A stretch of 64,000 nucleotides of DNA, taken from CAYILR01 sp964364175 (GTDB taxonomy: Bacteria; Bdellovibrionota; UBA1018). Each line of letters starts with the position of its first letter. The first letter of the stretch is position 1. The stretch covers positions 62,001 to 126,000 of the forward strand of contig CAYILR010000001.1 of NCBI GenBank assembly GCA_964364175.1, written 5' to 3'. Of this stretch, positions 33,554-42,614 are shown in pieces. The position numbers and the translations under genes are program-made. Below the pieces are notes generated by a model. That model saw only the letters and a program-made list of their open reading frames with translations. It was not told where the DNA came from and made no database searches.

Positions 33554-34509
33554 GTATTTCCGAGGAACTGCAGAATACCGGATATCTTTTTTCAAACGCC
33601 AAGATTCTCATGGCAGCGGCCGAATATGATTCAGCGTTGATTCTCCTGAAAACGATAGTCAGGGCAGGTAAAAAAAATTCCGAAGTTTGTTTGGCAATAG
33701 GTAAATGTTATGAATCTCTCTCCAAAGATCAATTGGCCCAAGAGTATTACGAGGAGTCCATTGCATTTTCTGCCTCGTTAGAGGCCTATCAAAAATTAGC
33801 TAATATTTGGTTAAAGGCAGGAGCTTATTCAGAAGCTGCAAAAATTTTTGGCCGTGCCTCCGCCTCTAAGCTGAATCTGGATGTGCAAAGTAGGCTCGAG
33901 TTAATGCAGGCCGCAGGAAATTGTCTTGCGAAATCCGGAAACTACGCTGCTGCGGTTGAGCAGTATGTCTGTGCATTGGACCTAGACCCAAAATCAGACA
34001 CGGTTTGTTCTAATGTGGGGGTTTTGAATTTACATCAAGGAAGAATTAAAGAGGCGAAATCTTATTTCAGTGATGCTCTATCGGGCAATCCAAAGAACGC
34101 AAAAGCGCTTTTCGGGATGGCACAGGCTTGTTTGAACGAAGGAAATAAGATTCAAGCCCATGATTACTTCATTCGATCGCTGAATGAAAACATCCAGCAG
34201 TCGGATGCGCTCTATCAACTGGTCAAACTATCGTTCGAGCTGAAGAGCTATGTGTCTGCAGTTCGTTTGTTACAGGAATACGCAGAGGTATCGCCAATCA
34301 ATACGCATGTTTTATATGTGCTGGCGGGAATGCAGTTTTTTCTTAGAAGATTTTTAGAATCAAAAAGCACCTTAAATAAAATTTTGGAGCTTCAGCCAGA
34401 TCATGCAGGAGCGCGTGAGCTGTTGAAGCATATTGAAAGTGAACCGTCATGGAGGACGTTCAATCATGGAATCGAACCCAGAGCAGAAGGACATCGAAGT
34501 CCTAATTAA
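33550..34509 (+). CDS. TPR-repeat protein in the flagellar operon
   Basis: A 319-residue protein made of about eight tetratricopeptide repeats, for example YAAAVEQYVCALDLDPKS and AKSYFSDALSGNPKNAKAL. There is no signal peptide, so it is cytoplasmic. It begins 4 bp inside the FliT-like gene. TPR proteins often accompany flagellar glycosylation or assembly loci; here the next enzyme is a glycosyltransferase, and the TPR units resemble those of protein glycosylation partners. That link is inference. Confidence 0.85.
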   Translation: MSISEELQNTGYLFSNAKILMAAAEYDSALILLKTIVRAGKKNSEVCLAIGKCYESLSKDQLAQEYYEESIAFSASLEAYQKLANIWLKAGAYSEAAKIFGRASASKLNLDVQSRLELMQAAGNCLAKSGNYAAAVEQYVCALDLDPKSDTVCSNVGVLNLHQGRIKEAKSYFSDALSGNPKNAKALFGMAQACLNEGNKIQAHDYFIRSLNENIQQSDALYQLVKLSFELKSYVSAVRLLQEYAEVSPINTHVLYVLAGMQFFLRRFLESKSTLNKILELQPDHAGARELLKHIESEPSWRTFNHGIEPRAEGHRSPN

Positions 34510-34558
34510 GGGACTGATCGAGGCATTATTAAAAGAGCAGAATTTGGAGGAGAAATGA
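34466..34558 (+). CDS. 30-codon small ORF coupling the TPR gene to the glycosyltransferase
   Basis: ATG 34466 has a strong GGAGG 10 nt upstream (34451-34455), and the frame runs 30 codons to a TGA that overlaps the start of the glycosyltransferase (ATGA at 34555-34558). The peptide (MESNPEQKDIEVLIKGLIEA, then LLKEQNLEEK) is an acidic amphipathic helix. It overlaps the last 44 bp of the TPR gene in another frame. It may be a real small protein or only a coupling device. Confidence 0.45.
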   Translation: MESNPEQKDIEVLIKGLIEALLKEQNLEEK

Positions 34559-36381
34559 TACGTCCTCGTGCGCGCTGCTTGATTTTGCAGTTGGCGCGCT
34601 TGGGGGATACGGTTCAAAGCCTCATGGCTGTTCGAGCAGCTAAGCAGCTTTATCCTGATGTGGATTTTTATATGGTGGTTAGGCAGAGATTTGCCTCTGC
34701 CGTTCATGCCACGCCTTGGCTGGCTGGTGTAATTGAACTTCCCACTGAAAAAATTCTTTCTCCGATACTGAAAGGTGATAAATCCCCAGAGTCGCAAGCT
34801 TTGGCTTCAAGAGAGCTAGCCCAATGGTTATCTCCTGTGGCCGCATATCAGTGGGACTTTCTGCTCAATTGGACATTTTCGGATACCAGCAGCTATTTGA
34901 CAGCAATTTTGCCTGCCAAAATAAAATTGGGTTATTCACGCCAGAAGGATATGAGCTTGTCAGCATTGGACGGCTGGAGCCAGTACATTCAGGCCGTAGT
35001 TCAGGGAGGTGTGCAGCAAAACATTCATTTGACGGATATTTTAACGACACAGCTTTTGACAGCACTGCAAATACAGCTGGGTGATCCAACTGCCGATGAG
35101 TCCACGCCCACTTTATACAAAAATTTTTTTCAAATCGATGAGCAAAAAATCAGATTTCAATTCACAAATCCATCGCATTCAGTCATCGGAATTCAGCTGG
35201 GTGCAAGTAAAATTGAAAAAACATGGACACCAGAAAACTGGGCGGCCTTGATCACGTTGGCACTGAAACGAAAACCTGAGGCACGGTTTGCTTTGATGGG
35301 TGGCAAAGAAGATATTCGAGCAGCAGAAAAAATTTTTTCAGAGCTTCGACAATTGAATCCAGGTGCTCCTGGTCTTTACGAAAACCGTGTTGAGTCATTT
35401 GTTGGAAAATTGAATTTTGACGAGTGGATTTCTTTAATTTCAAAGTGCCAATGGATTTTCTCAGGAGATACTGCGGCAATTCACCTAGCTAGTGTGCTGG
35501 GCGTGCGTGTTCTCAATTTATCGCTGGGACCAGTTCGGCTTGAGGAAACTGGACCTTATGGCAATGGACACATCGTGATTCGCTCTGATCTGCCTTGCGA
35601 AGCATGTCATTCATCCAGTGCGAGCGGAATAGAGCACGCCTGCCGTGAGGATGTGAGTCCCGAAGCGGTTTATGCAACCTGGGAATATTATCATTCCTCA
35701 TTGTTGAATAGTTCATTGGAAGAATACTTTTACTCACTGGGATTTGCTCAAGAAGTTGGATCGGTTCAGGTGTTTCGTTCTCGCGTCCGTTCAGCAGACG
35801 ACGGAGGCGGAGTAGTCTATGAACCTGTGTTTCATCGTCCGATGAGCATGGAAGTCTGGTTTTCTCAGGTCATGGGGTTTGTGGCTCGCTCTTGGTATTG
35901 CGGATGGGTACCCACGATCGCGCAAGAATTGAATCGTGAGATGCTTTCCCCTGGAATTTTGAAGCAAATCCGAGGATTGAATGAATCCTGCGAAATTTTT
36001 TATAAAATATGTTTACAGAATCAGCGAGTTTCATCGGAACTTCGTTCCAAAAGCATGAGTCTGAAGTCGGACAAAGTCATGGATCTAGAATCAAAGGCGG
36101 AGCTTCAGAATCTTGGAAAAAAATTAATGGAACTCGAAGCACTCATGGCTCGCCTGGCGCAAACACAGCCAGTTTTGCGAGCGTTTACGCAACTCGGTCG
36201 GGTGATGATGCATAATCTTGAAGGAGATCGGATCTCCGATTTGGGCCGACAATCGATGGAAGCTTATCGTCAGCTTGCCACCGGTGTTGCGATTGTCCAG
36301 CAGTGGGCCACTCAGACGCTTGGGATTGCTAGGCTTTCGGCGGTTCAGTCGATTGCGCCAGAGAGTCGAATTCAGCATTGA
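34555..36381 (+). CDS. glycosyltransferase family 9 protein with long C-terminal extension
   Basis: A 608-residue protein. Residues 1 to about 360 match GT9 (heptosyltransferase) enzymes: start LILQLARLGDTVQSL, middle VIGIQLGASKIEKTWTPENW, and donor-site FSGDTAAIHLASVLGVRVLNLS. GT9 enzymes end near here; the extra 240 residues are largely helical, with coiled coil at about 495-540, and match no family I know. Its last place in the fliD-fliS-TPR operon argues for flagellin or cap glycosylation rather than LPS core synthesis; this is inference. Its 3' end overlaps the convergent rarA by 53 bp. Confidence 0.8.
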   Translation: MIRPRARCLILQLARLGDTVQSLMAVRAAKQLYPDVDFYMVVRQRFASAVHATPWLAGVIELPTEKILSPILKGDKSPESQALASRELAQWLSPVAAYQWDFLLNWTFSDTSSYLTAILPAKIKLGYSRQKDMSLSALDGWSQYIQAVVQGGVQQNIHLTDILTTQLLTALQIQLGDPTADESTPTLYKNFFQIDEQKIRFQFTNPSHSVIGIQLGASKIEKTWTPENWAALITLALKRKPEARFALMGGKEDIRAAEKIFSELRQLNPGAPGLYENRVESFVGKLNFDEWISLISKCQWIFSGDTAAIHLASVLGVRVLNLSLGPVRLEETGPYGNGHIVIRSDLPCEACHSSSASGIEHACREDVSPEAVYATWEYYHSSLLNSSLEEYFYSLGFAQEVGSVQVFRSRVRSADDGGGVVYEPVFHRPMSMEVWFSQVMGFVARSWYCGWVPTIAQELNREMLSPGILKQIRGLNESCEIFYKICLQNQRVSSELRSKSMSLKSDKVMDLESKAELQNLGKKLMELEALMARLAQTQPVLRAFTQLGRVMMHNLEGDRISDLGRQSMEAYRQLATGVAIVQQWATQTLGIARLSAVQSIAPESRIQH

Positions 36382-37657
36382 GGTAGTCTAGTTTTTTCTT
36401 GAACTCGGCTTCGTAGCCAATCGATTTTGGACGATAGAATTTTTTTCCAATCAATTGGGCAGGCAGGTGAGATTGATGTGCTCTCTGGTCTTTTTGGTCA
36501 TGGGCATAGCGATAATTCTTTCCATATCCCTCTTCTTTCATGAGTCCTGTGACCGCATTTCTCAAATGCATCGGAACCGGAAGAGCGCCGCTTTTTTGAA
36601 TTTCACTCATTGCTTCATTAATCCCGACATAGGCGGCGTTGCTCTTGGGTGCGAGAGCCAGGTAGGTTACCGCATGCCCTAAGTTGATTCTGGCTTCGGG
36701 CATGCCCACAAAATCCACAGCCTCCTTGGCTGCGATCGCGATTTGGAGTGCTCGAGGGTCGGCATTGCCCACATCCTCTGATGCCAGGATGACCAGTCTG
36801 CGGGCGATAAAAAGTGGATCTTCACCCGCTGTCAGCATTCGCGCCAAATAATACAAGCCAGCGTGTGGGTCACTATCTCGAATGCTTTTGATAAAAGCAG
36901 AAATTACATTGTAATGCTCTTCGCCCTTTTTGTCATAGGGGATGGGTTGTCTTTCAAGCGCGGATTCAAGTGCTTTTTGTGTTTCTTCCTGAGTGAGTGC
37001 ATGTGTCGCACCCGAATGGAGAGAAAGAATTTCAAGAGCATTCAATGCTCTGCGAGCATCTCCCTCAGATATTTCTGCCAGCCATTGCAACGCCTCGGGT
37101 TCAAGCTTCAAAAATCCATGAAGCCCCCGTTCTGGGTCTTTGAGCGCATGATCCAGGATTCGTACCAAAGATCCGGAAGTCAGGCGTTCCAAACGAATCA
37201 CGCGAACTCGTGACAGCAAGGCGGAGTTGAGTTCGAACGATGGATTCTCAGTCGTTGCGCCGATCAAGATGATCGTTCCATCCTCCACATAGGGAAGCAG
37301 CGCGTCTTGTTGACCCTTGTTGAAACGGTGAATTTCGTCAACGAACAAAATAGCACGACGGCCCATCAATTGTTTAGATTCGCGCCCTCGTTCTACAGCC
37401 TCTTTGAGATCTTTGACTCCGGAGGAGGTAGCGCTCATGGATTTAAATCGAGCCTGTGTGTGTTCAGCGATCACTCGGGCCAGGGTTGTTTTCCCACAGC
37501 CTGGGGGTCCCCAAAAAACCAACGAGGGGATTCGATCCGTCTCGATCCAACTCCTCAGGGGAGTCCCAGGACCCAAGATTTTTTCGTGCCCAATCAAATT
37601 GTCCAGACTTCGTGGGCGCATTCGATGTGCCAAGGGCGAAAAAAATAAATCTTCCAT
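36329..37657 (-). CDS. rarA: replication-associated recombination protein A (RarA/MgsA)
   Basis: A 442-residue AAA+ clamp-loader-like ATPase. Walker A is GPPGCGKTT (about 50-58), Walker B LFVDEIHRFNK (about 107-117), sensor 1 LIGATTENP (about 140-148), followed by the C-terminal tetramerisation region with DPHAGLYYLARML and LVILASEDVGNADP. It acts at blocked forks. The ends of this gene and the glycosyltransferase overlap by 53 bp on opposite strands. Confidence 0.95.
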   Translation of the reverse strand: MEDLFFSPLAHRMRPRSLDNLIGHEKILGPGTPLRSWIETDRIPSLVFWGPPGCGKTTLARVIAEHTQARFKSMSATSSGVKDLKEAVERGRESKQLMGRRAILFVDEIHRFNKGQQDALLPYVEDGTIILIGATTENPSFELNSALLSRVRVIRLERLTSGSLVRILDHALKDPERGLHGFLKLEPEALQWLAEISEGDARRALNALEILSLHSGATHALTQEETQKALESALERQPIPYDKKGEEHYNVISAFIKSIRDSDPHAGLYYLARMLTAGEDPLFIARRLVILASEDVGNADPRALQIAIAAKEAVDFVGMPEARINLGHAVTYLALAPKSNAAYVGINEAMSEIQKSGALPVPMHLRNAVTGLMKEEGYGKNYRYAHDQKDQRAHQSHLPAQLIGKKFYRPKSIGYEAEFKKKLDYLNAEFDSLAQSTEPPKA

Positions 37658-37687
37658 ATGCGATATCCTTATGCAAACTTACTGACT

Positions 37688-38641
37688 ATGTCAGCGGCCC
37701 CTGCACCTTCCAAGAAAAAAAAAGCTCTATGGAACGTCCAAAAAATTGGATTCATTGTCAAGCATCACCAACCTGAAGCGGCTGCTATCGCGATTGATTT
37801 GGCCCAAATTGCGTTGGAGCAGGGTAAGGAAGTCATTTTTGCCAGTGAAAGCGCGCCAGTAGCTCAGAATCTGATTTGGGAGCTCAAGCAAAGGGGCAGA
37901 AAATCTTCATTGGTGCAAACAGTTTCGAAGCTAGATGTAGTCAAAAAATCCGATGTAATTATTGCACTGGGTGGCGATGGAACTTATCTCAGTATCGCGC
38001 GTTTGATGCGTGAGCGCAGCGTACCCGTGATGGGCGTCAACATGGGGCAGCTGGGATTTTTGACGGAGTTCAAGCGATCCGAGGCGGTGGACGCGATTCA
38101 TCAAATCATTCGCGGGAAAATGCTGCCGATTCAAGAGCGATCCATGTTGGAAGTCACTCTGAAGCGCAAAAACAAAGTGATTTTCCAAGGACCCGTCGTC
38201 AACGATGCCGTGATCTCCAAGGGGGCCATTGCACGGATCATCGGAGTTCAGATTTCTACCGGTGACAAACTGGTCAACACCATTCGCGCTGATGGACTGA
38301 TTATCAGCACACCCACAGGTTCCACTGCCTATTCATTGGCTGCAGGCGGCCCCATTGTAGAACCTTCTTTGCGTGCTCTCATTATCACACCGATTTGTCC
38401 TCATAGTTTAACACAGCGACCTCTGGTGGTTTCGGACAAGCAAGAGTTTCAATTCAAGTTAATGGATCGAGCGGGCCATGTCATCCTGACCTTGGATGGT
38501 CAGGATGTAATTGAGGTCGAGGAGCAGGATGTGATCTCCGTCAAGCGGTACGAGAAGCATTCCTTAATGCTGATTTCCTCCCCTACTCGCGATTATTTCG
38601 GTTTGCTCCGTGAGAAGCTCAAATTCGGATTGAGAGATTGA
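37688..38641 (+). CDS. nadK: NAD kinase
   Basis: A 317-residue (or 327 from ATG 37658) ATP-NAD kinase making NADP+. The family motifs are present: LGGDGTYLSIARL with catalytic Asp (about 96-108), NMGQLGFLTEF (about 119-129), NDAVISKG (about 175-182) and GSTAYSLAAGGPIVEP (about 210-225). The gene diverges from rarA; ATG 37658 would touch the rarA start codon, so 37688 is more comfortable, although neither has a clear Shine-Dalgarno. recN follows after 6 bp. Confidence 0.93.
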   Translation: MSAAPAPSKKKKALWNVQKIGFIVKHHQPEAAAIAIDLAQIALEQGKEVIFASESAPVAQNLIWELKQRGRKSSLVQTVSKLDVVKKSDVIIALGGDGTYLSIARLMRERSVPVMGVNMGQLGFLTEFKRSEAVDAIHQIIRGKMLPIQERSMLEVTLKRKNKVIFQGPVVNDAVISKGAIARIIGVQISTGDKLVNTIRADGLIISTPTGSTAYSLAAGGPIVEPSLRALIITPICPHSLTQRPLVVSDKQEFQFKLMDRAGHVILTLDGQDVIEVEEQDVISVKRYEKHSLMLISSPTRDYFGLLREKLKFGLRD

Positions 38642-38647
38642 GGTTTT

Positions 38648-40327
38648 ATGCTCGTCACTTTAAAAATTAAAAACATTGCTGTCATTGATGAAGCTGAAGT
38701 TCCTTTTGAACCAGGATTGAATATTCTGTCGGGCGAAACAGGCGCAGGCAAGTCAGTCATCATTAATTCCATTGCGCTTTTACTGGGTAGTCGCGCCAAC
38801 GCGGATCTGTTGCGAACAGGCTGTGACGAGGCTGTGGTCGAAGGGTTGTTTGATGTTTCCAAAATTTCTTGGATGGAGGAACGGCTGAAGCGAGCAGGAT
38901 TCCCCTATGAGTCTTCCGATTTATTGATCAAGCGCATTGTGCATCGGAGTGGAAAAAATCGGATTTATCTCAATGGTGAATTGGCTACTTTGGCAATTCT
39001 TCAAGAACTGTGCGATGGGTTGATTGATCTTTGCGGTCAACACGAGCATCAATCGCTCACCAAGTCCACAATGCAACGTGAACTTTTGGATCGGTATGGT
39101 GGGTTGGATAAAAAAGTCGAAGCATTTTCAGGGATGTTTTCGCACTATCGTTCGCTCTCCAAGGAAAAAAAAGCGTTGGAGCAAGCAGAATCTGAGCGCG
39201 CGAAGCGTGCCGATTTTTTAAAATTCCAAGTGGACGAGCTTCGCAAGGCAGAGCTTGTTCCAGGAGAAGATACCCAGCTTCAGCAGGAAAAATCATTGCT
39301 GCAATCAGCAGAAGGGCGTTTGTCTTGCGCTCAGGCAGCACTTGAGGCGCTTGAAGACGAGGAAAACGGTGTTCTACAAAATCTCCGCGCCGGATTTACA
39401 AAATTAAAAAATCTCCAGCAGGTTGACTCGGAAGCGTCGACGATTCGGGAAATTTGGGAGAGGGCGATCGCTGAGAGCGAAGAGGCGATGATCCAGCTTC
39501 AAAAATATTCTCGCGCCATCGAACTCGATCCCAATCGGTTGTTAGAAGTTCAGGAGCGTTTGGGATTAATCGCAGATCTGAAGAGAAAATATGGATCAGA
39601 CTTATCCGAAGTCATTCAAACCCTCGGGCGTCTGGAGCGTGAATTGGGTGAGCTGGATGGAACCGGGGAGCGCGTTCAACAACTTGAGCAGCAGCTCGAT
39701 CAAATTTTGAAGGAAATGACCAAGCAAGCGCAGGCGTTGACTAAATCACGACAACAGGTTGCAAAAACACTTTCTCAATCCGTGACAGCAGAGTTGAGGG
39801 AGTTGAAAATGGCAGATGCTGCTTTGCAGATCCGTGTTCAACCCGAGCAAGATACGGCTTTGTGGAGTGAGCATGGCGCAGATCAAATCGAATTTGAAAT
39901 CCAAACCAATCGGGGCGAAGAATCCAAGCCCATCGGTAAAGTCGCCTCGGGTGGTGAGCTGTCCCGCCTGATGCTGGCAATTCGCCGAGTGATTTCGGAT
40001 CGGGGTGGAATTGGAGTTTATCTCTTTGACGAAATCGATGCTGGGATTGGTGGACAGACCGCGTTTCAGGTAGGCAAAAAACTCAAATCTGTTGCGGGAT
40101 TCAATCAAGTGATTTGCATCACTCACCTTCCGCAAGTTGCATCGTTTGCAGATCATCACTTAAGTGTACGAAAAAAAACCAAGGGTGCTCGCACGATCAC
40201 TGAAATCGTCGAATTAGATTCTACAGAGCGTAAGCAAGAGATTGCTCGGATGCTGGGTGGATCGGAGCTGACATCGAAGAGCTTGGCGAATGCAGCAGAA
40301 CTTCTTCAGATGGCGGCTGGGAAATAA
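38648..40327 (+). CDS. recN: DNA repair protein RecN
   Basis: A 559-residue SMC-like repair ATPase. Walker A is LSGETGAGKSVII (about 28-40), a coiled-coil arm spans about 150-380, the signature motif is KVASGGELSRLMLAIRR (about 433-449), and Walker B is LFDEIDAGIGG (about 460-470), followed by VICITHLPQVASFADHH. It holds sister ends at double-strand breaks. Its last 107 bp overlap the convergent dus gene, a long overlap for two conserved genes. Confidence 0.95.
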   Translation: MLVTLKIKNIAVIDEAEVPFEPGLNILSGETGAGKSVIINSIALLLGSRANADLLRTGCDEAVVEGLFDVSKISWMEERLKRAGFPYESSDLLIKRIVHRSGKNRIYLNGELATLAILQELCDGLIDLCGQHEHQSLTKSTMQRELLDRYGGLDKKVEAFSGMFSHYRSLSKEKKALEQAESERAKRADFLKFQVDELRKAELVPGEDTQLQQEKSLLQSAEGRLSCAQAALEALEDEENGVLQNLRAGFTKLKNLQQVDSEASTIREIWERAIAESEEAMIQLQKYSRAIELDPNRLLEVQERLGLIADLKRKYGSDLSEVIQTLGRLERELGELDGTGERVQQLEQQLDQILKEMTKQAQALTKSRQQVAKTLSQSVTAELRELKMADAALQIRVQPEQDTALWSEHGADQIEFEIQTNRGEESKPIGKVASGGELSRLMLAIRRVISDRGGIGVYLFDEIDAGIGGQTAFQVGKKLKSVAGFNQVICITHLPQVASFADHHLSVRKKTKGARTITEIVELDSTERKQEIARMLGGSELTSKSLANAAELLQMAAGK

Positions 40328-41312
40328 ATTCCAGAATCGCATCCAGCGATTCCATGCGCTTGAGCTCTTCGAACCAAGGGATTTCTTGCCGCATTTTTGC
40401 AAATTGCAGCCACTGTTTGATTCGTCTGACGAGATAGGAAGGATGTTTGCTATTCGGCAAACTGATTTCCACAAAACGTTCAATCCAGGGTCGCCAATTT
40501 TCAATAGAGTTTCCAATGCTGAGCGGTGCATCAGCATAAGTTGAAATGAGACCTAGCCTTCGAGCTACTTGAATTGCAAGCAGTGGGTCGGCAAGTGCGC
40601 CTCTGCCTAACATCATGTGCTCACACTGGGTTTCTTCGCGGCATTTTTCAAAAGCGTCTAATGTCCAAAGATCACCGTTAGCAATCACAGGAATACTCAA
40701 ATTCTTCTTCACTGCACGAACCCATTTCCAATGAGCGGGTGGTTTGTAACCCTGCGTGCGAGTTCGAGCATGAATCGTGATCCACGAAGCTCCGCCGAGT
40801 GCAGCCATTTCGGCATTGATCAAGATGTCTTCTGGATTTTCCCAACCTAGGCGTAGTTTTGCGGATACCGGATATTCTTTGGGAACAGCTGCGCGCACAG
40901 CTGTTACAATTTCCCTGATTCGTTGAGGAAATTTGAGCAGCGTGGCTCCACCATCGTGACGGTTGACAGTGGGAGCAGGACATCCAAAATTCAAATCGAT
41001 TCCACTGGCACCCGCGCGAATTCCTTGGGCAGCAGATTCTGCCAAAAGATTCGAGTCTCCACCCAAAAATTGCAAAACTACAGGCACGCCGGATGGCGTC
41101 CGGCTGTTGTTAGCAGTCTCTGGTAGATATTCGCGGATTGTTTTTTTTGATGACGCAGTTTGTGTCACGCGCAAAAATTCAGTGACGCAAAATGAAAATG
41201 CACCCGTTTCACTCATCAGTGCGCGCATGGGAAAATCCGTAACCCCCTCCATGGGAGCCAGCACAAGAGCGGGTAGGTTATTTTTCAGATGTAAAAAATG
41301 GTTTTCGTTCAA
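40221..41312 (-). CDS. dus: tRNA-dihydrouridine synthase (DusC-like)
   Basis: A 363-residue FMN-dependent TIM-barrel reductase that converts uridine to dihydrouridine in tRNA. VLAPMEGVTDFPMRAL (about 17-32) binds FMN; LNFGCPAPTVNRHDGGATLL (about 108-127) has the catalytic Cys and is closest to the DusC pattern; ITIHARTRTQGY and PVIANGDLW follow. The start lies 35 bp inside the upstream phosphoesterase gene. The last about 45 residues, encoded antisense to recN, are poorly conserved. Confidence 0.92.
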   Translation of the reverse strand: MNENHFLHLKNNLPALVLAPMEGVTDFPMRALMSETGAFSFCVTEFLRVTQTASSKKTIREYLPETANNSRTPSGVPVVLQFLGGDSNLLAESAAQGIRAGASGIDLNFGCPAPTVNRHDGGATLLKFPQRIREIVTAVRAAVPKEYPVSAKLRLGWENPEDILINAEMAALGGASWITIHARTRTQGYKPPAHWKWVRAVKKNLSIPVIANGDLWTLDAFEKCREETQCEHMMLGRGALADPLLAIQVARRLGLISTYADAPLSIGNSIENWRPWIERFVEISLPNSKHPSYLVRRIKQWLQFAKMRQEIPWFEELKRMESLDAILEFISQPPSEEVLLHSPSSSMSAPIHPASEQSLAYAL

Positions 41313-42018
41313 GTTTTGGACTTCCTGGTCGCCATTCTATATAACTTCCGTGTATTTTTGGGAAGCCCATATTCATATAACAACTGGAGAAGGCCTCATC
41401 CAAATCATGGCAATGACCTAGAATCACAAAATTATACCCAAAACTCATCTTTTTCTCTGCATAGGAGCGGTATTTTTCCCTGAGTTGTTGCAACTGATCC
41501 GGCGGCAGTTGGTCAGGCATTCGAGGACGATGCTCGCGGCTTTTTTGGCTGCTGGTCTGGCCTATCCATTCAATCCAAGAATCAGGAGCTGTGGCAACAA
41601 AGAGTTGCATCAGAGGACTTCTGAAAAAAGTTCTTAGTGATAAATATCTGTAGTCTTTCAAGTCCACCAAGTCACCGTGGGCGATCCAAAAGCGACAGTT
41701 TCCCCAGTGAGCTTCAAACGCGCTGGAGTGCAAAAAAAACTGAGGCAATCGAGAGAAAACGCTGCTCAAATGAAAATCATGGTTACCTTCGATGTAATGC
41801 ACTTCGGTTCCTTGCTCGCAGATTTTTTTCAGCAGGATGAGGAATTTATCATATCGAGTTTTGAAGAGGGTCTTGTTGCCTACAAACAAGTCAAAAATAT
41901 CGCCAGCCAGGACTAGAACATCTTCTGAATTTTGATTTTTTAAAATTCGCAGCAAAGCTTCATACGCAGGATCATGTGAGTCTTGAATATGCAAATCAGA
42001 CAGAACGGAGAGTTTCAC
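41278..42018 (-). CDS. UDP-2,3-diacylglucosamine diphosphatase-like metallophosphoesterase (LpxH-like)
   Basis: A 246-residue calcineurin-type phosphoesterase with LSDLHIQD (about 6-13), LAGDIFDLFVG (about 37-47), EGNHDFH (about 77-83), HGDLVDL (about 114-120) and LGHCHD (about 199-204), the metal ligands of LpxH, which splits UDP-diacylglucosamine in lipid A synthesis. Other UDP-sugar or nucleoside phosphoesterases share this pattern. It starts with GTG and has no clear Shine-Dalgarno, so it may depend on translation of flaG, 22 bp upstream. Confidence 0.8.
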   Translation of the reverse strand: MKLSVLSDLHIQDSHDPAYEALLRILKNQNSEDVLVLAGDIFDLFVGNKTLFKTRYDKFLILLKKICEQGTEVHYIEGNHDFHLSSVFSRLPQFFLHSSAFEAHWGNCRFWIAHGDLVDLKDYRYLSLRTFFRSPLMQLFVATAPDSWIEWIGQTSSQKSREHRPRMPDQLPPDQLQQLREKYRSYAEKKMSFGYNFVILGHCHDLDEAFSSCYMNMGFPKIHGSYIEWRPGSPKLERKPFFTSEK

Positions 42019-42039
42019 TTGAGACAGATTTTACTCTTT

Positions 42040-42444
42040 TTAGAGTTTTTGGTCGAGAAATCTTCCGCGAACACGGGCGTCTTGAGCGGAGTTTTGTTGG
42101 AGTTGAATGAACTCACCTCCGGTGCATTGTCTAATCACGGTGCCGCTGATGTCCTTAATGACAACTTTGAGACCCTGTCCTTGTCCGAGGCGATCGACAC
42201 TCAGTCCGCTAGATTTAGATGCTTCCCCTACCATAAAAGCGTGAATAGCATTGTCGATCATTTCGTCCGTCACTTCGATGACGTTAGGACTCTCGGCTTT
42301 TTGTTTTTGCTGCTCTTGCTCAGGAGAACGTTTGGATGGGTTTTGGTAGCCGGGAGATCCGGACTCTCCTTCCCCTTCCATTTTCTTTTGCCCACCTACG
42401 CGTCCAAATGGATTAAGCGCTTGGGCGATTGAGCTGATCTTCAC
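42040..42444 (-). CDS. flaG: FlaG family flagellar protein
   Basis: About 134 residues from GTG 42444, which has GGAGG 10 nt upstream. A Lys/Glu/Gln-rich, disordered first half is followed by the FlaG domain (LSVDRLGQGQGLKVVIKD, then RQCTGGEFIQLQQ; in FlaG the pattern is a VVKVID....VIRQIP.EE). FlaG proteins affect filament length. An in-frame GTG at 42516 lies inside the flagellin terminator and is not a believable start. It lies downstream of flagellin and upstream of the lpxH-like gene. Confidence 0.7.
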   Translation of the reverse strand: MKISSIAQALNPFGRVGGQKKMEGEGESGSPGYQNPSKRSPEQEQQKQKAESPNVIEVTDEMIDNAIHAFMVGEASKSSGLSVDRLGQGQGLKVVIKDISGTVIRQCTGGEFIQLQQNSAQDARVRGRFLDQKL

Positions 42445-42490
42445 ACGCCGAGATCCTCCAAGTTTAGGATCGGCAGGTTCGTCACAAGAC

Positions 42491-42535
42491 TTGAAAATAA
42501 AAACCCCACGCTGCACTCGAAAGTGAAGCGTGGGG
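42491..42535 (-). terminator. intrinsic terminator after the first flagellin
   Basis: On the minus strand CCCCACGCT (42535-42527) and AGCGTGGGG (42512-42504) pair perfectly, with an inner CACT/AGTG stem and a tetraloop, followed by TTTTTATTTT. This is a strong rho-independent terminator, placed between the flagellin gene and flaG, so flaG would be expressed by leakage or from its own promoter. Confidence 0.9.
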
Positions 42536-42614
42536 GGGCTTATTCCGATTCTGGGGGCCCTATGCCCACAGAATCCAGGCGCAAGCTGTTAAGCTGACGT
42601 GAATCAGCTCAAAC

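Noticed and set aside
34555..36381. Idea that the GT9 gene is an LPS heptosyltransferase
   Set aside because: Not excluded, but operon context and the 240-residue extension fit flagellar modification better.
42445..42516. Longer FlaG from GTG 42516
   Set aside because: That codon is inside the stem of the flagellin terminator, whereas GTG 42444 has a good GGAGG.
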